64,000 bases of DNA from CBDCCT01 sp965214995. GTDB lineage: Bacteria; Deinococcota; Deinococci; Deinococcales; Trueperaceae. The number at the start of each line of letters is the position of its first letter. Within the stretch, counting starts at the first letter, position 1. The notes under the pieces are model-generated. The model saw only the letters and a list, made by a program, of their open reading frames with translations, searched no databases and was not told the DNA's origin. Below are positions 58,781 to 64,000 of this stretch, piece after piece. The stretch covers positions 2,294,001-2,358,000 of the forward strand of contig CBDCCT010000002.1 of the NCBI GenBank assembly GCA_965214995.1. Reading direction: 5' to 3'. Both the position numbers and the translations under genes were made by a program.

Positions 58781-60271
58781 GTGCTTGCTCGAGTCCTCTC
58801 CGCCGCCGTTTTGGGTGTGGACGCCTTTGAGGTCCAAATCGAGGTGGACATCTCCAACGGCCTGCCCTGCGTGATGGTCGTGGGCCTGCCCGACGCCGCC
58901 GTGCAGGAGTCGCGCGAGAGGGTGCGGGCCGCCGTCAAGAACGCCGGGCTGCCCTTTCCCGCGAGCCGCATCGTGATTAACTTGGCTCCCGCCGACGTGC
59001 GCAAAGAAGGCCCAGCCTTTGATTTGCCCATCGCGGTCGCGCTTTTGGCGGCCCAAGGCGTTATCAGCCCCGAAGCGCTTACCGACACAGTCATAAGCGG
59101 TGAGTTGGCGCTGGACGGCACCATTCGGCCCATCCGGGGCGCTATCAACATCGGCCTGTTCGCGGCGGAGGCGGGATACAAGCAGGTCATCGTGCCCCTA
59201 GAGAACGCCGCCGAGACGGCGGTGGTGGACGATATCGAGGTCTACGCGCCGCGGACGCTGCTCGAGGCCGTCGAGTTCTTGCAAGAACGGTATAGTTTAA
59301 GACCAGCCGAGCCCGCGCACCTGGAAACGCAAGAGGATTTGCTCGACCTGCACGACGTCAAAGGCCAGGCCGCCGCCAAACGAGCCCTGGAAATCGCCGC
59401 GGCGGGCGCGCACAACCTGCTCATGACCGGGCCGCCGGGCTCGGGTAAGACGATGCTGGCGCGGCGGCTGCCCGGTATCCTGCCGCCTTTGGCGCGGGGC
59501 GAGGCCATCGAGGTGACGCGCATCCACTCCACCGCGGGGGTGCTTAAAAGGAGCGGGCTCATTCGGCATCCGCCCTTTCGCAGCCCGCACCACACCGTTT
59601 CGGACGCGGGGCTGATTGGCGGGGGCAACGTGCCCAAGCCGGGCGAGGTGAGTTTAGCCCATCGCGGCGTACTTTTTCTGGACGAGTTTCCCGAATTTAG
59701 CCGCAAGGCGCTCGAGGTCCTCCGGCAGCCGCTCGAGGACGGCGTCGTGACCATCAGCCGCGCGCGGGCTGCCTTAACCTTTCCCGCGCGCTTCATGCTC
59801 GTCGCCTCACAAAACCCGTGCCCTTGCGGCCACTTCGGCGACCCGCAAAAGGCGTGTACCTGCACGCCCACCATGCGCCAGCGCTACCATGACCGTATTA
59901 GCGGGCCGCTCCTAGACCGCATCGATTTGCGCGTCAGCGTGCCGCGTCTTCCGGCCGACGACCTCTTGCGCACGCCGCCCGGCGAGGGGAGCGACGCGGT
60001 GAGGGCGCGCGTGCTGGGGGCGAGGGAGCGCGCCACCGAGCGGCAGGGGGCGCCCAACGCGCTCCTTGTGGGGGGGGCGCTGCGCCGTCACACAGACTTG
60101 TCCGCAGGCGCCGAGGGGTTCATGAAGGCGATGATCAAACAACTCTCGCTCTCGGGTCGCGGCTACGACCGCCTGTTGCGGGTCGCGCGCACGGTTGCCG
60201 ATTTGTCGAATGCGGACGCGGTGAGCGAGGCCCATTTGGCCGAGGCGGCGGGTTATCGGGACGCGCTTTAG
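58781..60271 (+). CDS. comM: YifB/ComM-type Mg-chelatase-like AAA+ ATPase
   Basis: A 496-aa ATPase. An N-terminal Lon-protease-like domain (VMVVGLPDAAVQESRERVRAA, residues about 1-170) is followed by Walker A MTGPPGSGKTMLARR, Walker B GVLFLDEFPEF, and the zinc cysteines CPCGHFGDPQKACTC. ComM is a branch-migrating helicase in natural transformation, acting on DNA in the cytoplasm. GTG 58781 is preceded by GGGGG. The gene is the last before a tRNA on the opposite strand. Confidence 0.93.
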   Translation: MLARVLSAAVLGVDAFEVQIEVDISNGLPCVMVVGLPDAAVQESRERVRAAVKNAGLPFPASRIVINLAPADVRKEGPAFDLPIAVALLAAQGVISPEALTDTVISGELALDGTIRPIRGAINIGLFAAEAGYKQVIVPLENAAETAVVDDIEVYAPRTLLEAVEFLQERYSLRPAEPAHLETQEDLLDLHDVKGQAAAKRALEIAAAGAHNLLMTGPPGSGKTMLARRLPGILPPLARGEAIEVTRIHSTAGVLKRSGLIRHPPFRSPHHTVSDAGLIGGGNVPKPGEVSLAHRGVLFLDEFPEFSRKALEVLRQPLEDGVVTISRARAALTFPARFMLVASQNPCPCGHFGDPQKACTCTPTMRQRYHDRISGPLLDRIDLRVSVPRLPADDLLRTPPGEGSDAVRARVLGARERATERQGAPNALLVGGALRRHTDLSAGAEGFMKAMIKQLSLSGRGYDRLLRVARTVADLSNADAVSEAHLAEAAGYRDAL

Positions 60272-60336
60272 GAAGGGGCGACACGAGCACCAAGAGAACA
60301 AAAGGGCGTTTTTGCCCGTGTCCAGATTTATCAAAG

Positions 60337-60363
60337 AAAAAACCTTGTAATCAACGAGGTTTT
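60337..60363 (-). terminator. Intrinsic terminator after tRNA-Leu
   Basis: On the minus strand AAAACCT (60357-60363) and AGGTTTT (60339-60345) form a stem with an 11-base loop, and a T-run reaches 60337. A second smaller hairpin GGGC/GCCC (60304-60317) followed by TTTT on the minus strand may help. Confidence 0.65.
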
Positions 60364-60449
60364 GGTGCCGAAGAGGGGACTTGAACCCCTACAGCCGCAA
60401 GGCCACACGACCCTGAATCGTGCGCGTCTACCAATTCCGCCACTTCGGC
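60363..60449 (-). tRNA. tRNA-Leu (anticodon CAG)
   Basis: The minus strand folds as a tRNA with a long variable arm. The acceptor stem is GCCGAAG paired with CTTCGGC and the D-loop region reads TTGGTAGACGC. The anticodon stem CACGA/TCGTG holds loop TTCAGGG with anticodon CAG, and the T-arm carries GTTCAAGTC. Discriminator A and a genome-encoded CCA (60363-60365) complete it. Length is 87 with CCA. CAG reads CUG codons for leucine. Confidence 0.95.
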
Positions 60450-60596
60450 CCGTTCTGCTATGACACGGCGCTAGGCCGCGTCCGGAGGAACAGTGTAACA
60501 CACCCGTGAGCGCGAAAAACAAGCCCTGTTTGTTTGCAAAGTTTTCGTGAGCACGAGAGCTGCGTCAGCCGACCTGGATATATTTCTCCTTAGAGC

Positions 60597-62284
60597 TCAA
60601 CCGTCAAGCTCCGACGCGACAAACGCCGCGAGTTTCCCCACCGTCCCTCGGTCAAAGGCAAAGGTCGCGCCTGCCGCCTCGAAGAGTTCCGGCAGGGGCC
60701 GACTGCCGCCGAGCGCGAGGGCTTTTCGGTATTTTCGCAGCGCCTCCTCTTTGTTCGTAAGCGAATTCCGCCACACCTGAAGCGCGCCTAAGTAGGCCAG
60801 CGCGTACTCGAGCATGTAAAAAGGCACAAAGAACATGTGGATGACCTGCCACCCTTTTTGCTGCGCCCCGCTAAGCCCCTCCCAATCCACGCCGGGAGAA
60901 AAGCGTTCGCCCAGTTCCACCCACTTCGCGTCCAGCGCCTCGACCGTCACCTCCTCCGGCGCGTCCGCGTAGAGCCAGTGCTGAAAGGCGTCGGCGTGCA
61001 CTGTGTGGCAAAGGAGGCGCAGGACGTGCTCTAGTTGCTCCTCCCGCGCCCGCGCGGCCTCCTCAGATGTATAAAAGCCCCCCTGCTCCTCTTCCAGATA
61101 GGGCAGCGCGAGGAGTTCCATCGCCTGCGAGGCGACCTCGGCGAACTCCGCGCCCGTCTCGCGGTTCCACACGAGGTCGTGCGCCGCGCTCGCCGCGAGG
61201 GTGTGAAAGCTGTGCCCCGCCTCGTGGAGCATGACCGACACGTCGGCGTGGGTGCCGACGGCGCTGTGGTAGATGTAGGTGCGGTTCGATTTGGGAAATG
61301 CCAGGCTGTACCCGAAGCCCGGCACCTTGCCCTCGCGCGGTTCTAAGTCGAGCCAGCCCGCGCGCATCCCTTCAAACTGCCTGCCCAAGGCCGGGTCGAG
61401 CTTTGAGAAGATGCGAGTTAAGCCCTCCTCGAGTTCCTCCGTCGTCTCAAAAGGTTTGAGGGGAGGCCGCCCTTCGGGGTCCACCCCAAAGTCCCACGGG
61501 CGCAACGCCTCCACCCCCAGGGCCCGCCGCCGCTTCTCGCGCCGCTCTTTTAAGAGAGGCACGACCGTCTCCTCAATGGTTTCGTGGAGCCTCAGCGCGT
61601 CCTCCGGCGTGTAGTCGAAGCGGTCGAGCGAGCGCCACTGGTAGGCGCGGAAGTCGGGCAAACCTGCGTTTTTCGCTACCTGACGGCGCAGCGAGAGGAG
61701 CTTGAGGAAGAGTTCGTCCAGCGCGGGCGCTATCTCCGCCTGCGCCGCTTTAATGGCCGCCACATCCCTTCGCGCACCCTTCGGTCAGTCTCCAACAGCC
61801 GCTTCTCGGCCTGCGGGACCGTCAGCGTTTCGCCATCGAGTGTTACAGTGAGCGCGCCTGTGAGCTTGTTGAAGTCGTTGCTTAGCGCCTGAATCTCGCT
61901 CAGCAGGTGGGCGTTTGCCTCGTTAAAAAGGTCCGCTTGGTTGCGGAGGCGGCGGACTAGCTCGGCGTGCTCAGGCGCGGGTGTGTAGCCGTCAAGCCCG
62001 AGCAGCCTCTCCCGCAACTCCTGCGACGCCGTGTCAACCTTTGGTATCACCTCGAGCATAAACGCCCCGTACGCTGCCTCCGCTCCCTCGTCCGCGGTGT
62101 TCTCGTCTTTGGCGCGCATGAGCCAGGCGTGCGCCTCGCCCGCGTCTTTGGCAAGGTTGCTCCAGGCGCGCAGCCAGTCGGGTACGGTGTCAACGCTCAA
62201 GGGCTGAGTTTGGAGGGCGCGGAAGCGGGGCGCTAAATCCTCCCAAGAGAGCCGCGCGTCGGGGTGGGGCGGGGTGTAATCCAT
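60597..62284 (-). pseudogene. M3-family oligoendopeptidase, split by a frameshift
   Basis: Two overlapping frames together make one M3 metallopeptidase. The first (start 62284, to 61730) encodes about 180 N-terminal residues with the family motifs FRALQTQPLSVDTVPDWL and ALSNDFNKLTGALTV. The second (61763 to 60597) continues AAIKAAQAEIAPALDELFLKL and carries the zinc site MLHEAGHSFHTL plus the distal Glu in EFAEVASQAMELLALPYLEEE. Normally REGMWRALAA would join them; the break lies around 61755-61765. It could be a sequencing error or an inactivated gene; every other part looks intact. Confidence 0.85.
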
Positions 62285-62320
62285 GTTTGGGTCTCCCCTC
62301 GATTTCGTATGCCCCTTAGC

Positions 62321-63170
<850 letters not shown>

Positions 63171-63184
<14 letters not shown>

Positions 63185-64000
63185 TTAACACCTCCCCTGC
63201 GGGCTGCTGCTGCGTCACACAGTGAAACGCGCCGCCGCCGGTAATCAAGTTCTGGGCCGATAAACCAATGATCTCACGGTTGGGGAAGAGGGGGCGGAGA
63301 ATAGAAAGCGCCCGCTCGTCGTTCGCGTCTTCGTAAACGGGCACCACCACGAAACCGTTGCCGATGTAAAAGTTCGCGTAGGTGAGCGGCAAGCGTTTGC
63401 CGTTTAGCTCCATGTGTTTCTGGGGGAGGGGCAAGTCGATGATGGTGTAAGGCTCGCCATCCCCATTCCTCAGGAGCGTGAGCAGCGTGTGGTTGTCCTT
63501 CATCGTCTTGAAGTTGGGGTCGTCCTCGTCTTCTTCCACCGAACACACAATGGTGTTGTCATCCGTAAAGCGCACGATGGTGTCGATGTGGCCGTCCGTG
63601 TGGTCGTCTTCTAGGCCGCCCTCGAGCCAAATCACGTGTTTGGCGCCCAGGTAGTTGTGGAGGAGATGCTCGAGTTCCGCTTCGCTCAAGTCCGGGTTGC
63701 GCATCTGCGACAGCAAGCACGAGCGCGTGGTGAGCAGCGTGCCGCGGCTGTTGAGCTCCAACGCGCCCCCCTCCATCACCACGGGCACGTCAAAACGCTT
63801 CATGCCCAAAATTTCGGCGACACGTTTGGGCGCGCCGTTGTCGTCATCCCACGGCTCGTACTTCTCGCCCCAGGCGTTGAACTCCCAGTCGGTGAGCGCC
63901 ACTTTACCCTCGTCGTTGCGGATGAAGAGCGGCCCGTTGTCGCGGAACCACACGTCGTTGAGGGGGATGCGGTGAAAGTGGATGTTGCCGACACCCTCCA
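63171..64000 (-). CDS. aguA: Agmatine deiminase (N-terminal end beyond the window)
   Basis: The frame is open to the window edge; about 276 residues are visible. It hydrolyses agmatine to N-carbamoylputrescine and ammonia. Conserved segments include DVWFRDNGPLFIRNDEG, FNAWGEKYEPWDDDNGAP, VMEGGALELNSRGTLLTTRSCLL, EDDHTDGHIDTIVRFTDDN and the catalytic Cys in GGGAFHCVTQQQP. aguB follows with a 14-base overlap. Confidence 0.95.

Overview
The window is about 64 kb of high-GC bacterial DNA. It most resembles the Deinococcota, and Trueperaceae is a plausible placement. The pointers are a DdrA/Rad52-like gene beside lexA, an archaeal-type aspartyl-tRNA synthetase of the non-discriminating kind, a bacillithiol gene (bshC), and repeated use of -10 boxes 5 to 8 nt before start codons (leaderless mRNAs). 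The species is inferred from gene content, not proven. The hexamer CTCGAG is strikingly over-represented throughout.

Layout. 1-2.6 kb: end of an ABC-2 permease, a HemC-like protein that has lost its catalytic residues, then TlpA and a CcdA whose order appears circularly permuted. 2.6-5.2 kb (minus): a lexA - unknown - ddrA - zinc-ribbon cluster, plus a small zinc-finger gene. 5.3-8.9 kb: a zinc/cadmium resistance unit (ArsR repressor, P1B ATPase, CDF exporter) with a clear operator. 9-12 kb: a lower-GC HNH-type gene, a 3D-domain protein, thymidine kinase, an acidic repeat protein and small genes. 12.1-13.6 kb: aspS preceded by what looks like a ribosome-mediated attenuator. 13.7-20.2 kb: a predicted nuclease and a purine cluster (purQ, HAD phosphatase, purL, purF; no purS here). 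20.3 kb: a DUF6157 gene sharing an operator with lexA. 20.7-30.1 kb: glycosyltransferase (frameshifted), ComB, BshC, KhtT/KhtU-type antiporter, kinase-like protein, phosphoesterase, nucleotidyltransferase, AlkA-type glycosylase. 30.3-34.9 kb: secreted proteins (a hydrolase, a SurA-N/CHRD-like fusion, a heptad-repeat lipoprotein) and cdsA. 34.9-44.4 kb (minus): a sugar/polyol uptake and catabolism operon interrupted by a DUF559 element with inverted-repeat ends. 45-52 kb: a YIP1 protein and a MacAB-TolC-like efflux operon with two TolC-family genes. 52-64 kb: an IS630 remnant, asd, a TetR-controlled hydrolase-glycosyltransferase fusion with a coupled 37-aa ORF, a phosphotransferase, DegV, ComM, tRNA-Leu(CAG), a frameshifted M3 peptidase and the aguA-aguB putrescine genes.

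The observations most worth follow-up are: (1) the aspS leader with promoter, 18-codon ORF containing Asn-Asp-Asp-Asn, and an intrinsic terminator; (2) the circularly permuted CcdA; (3) the 19-bp palindrome TACCTTA-N5-TAAGGTA at both lexA and the DUF6157 gene; (4) the degenerate HemC paralogue; (5) the DUF559 cassette with palindromic inverted repeats; and (6) CTCGAG as a highly iterated palindrome.
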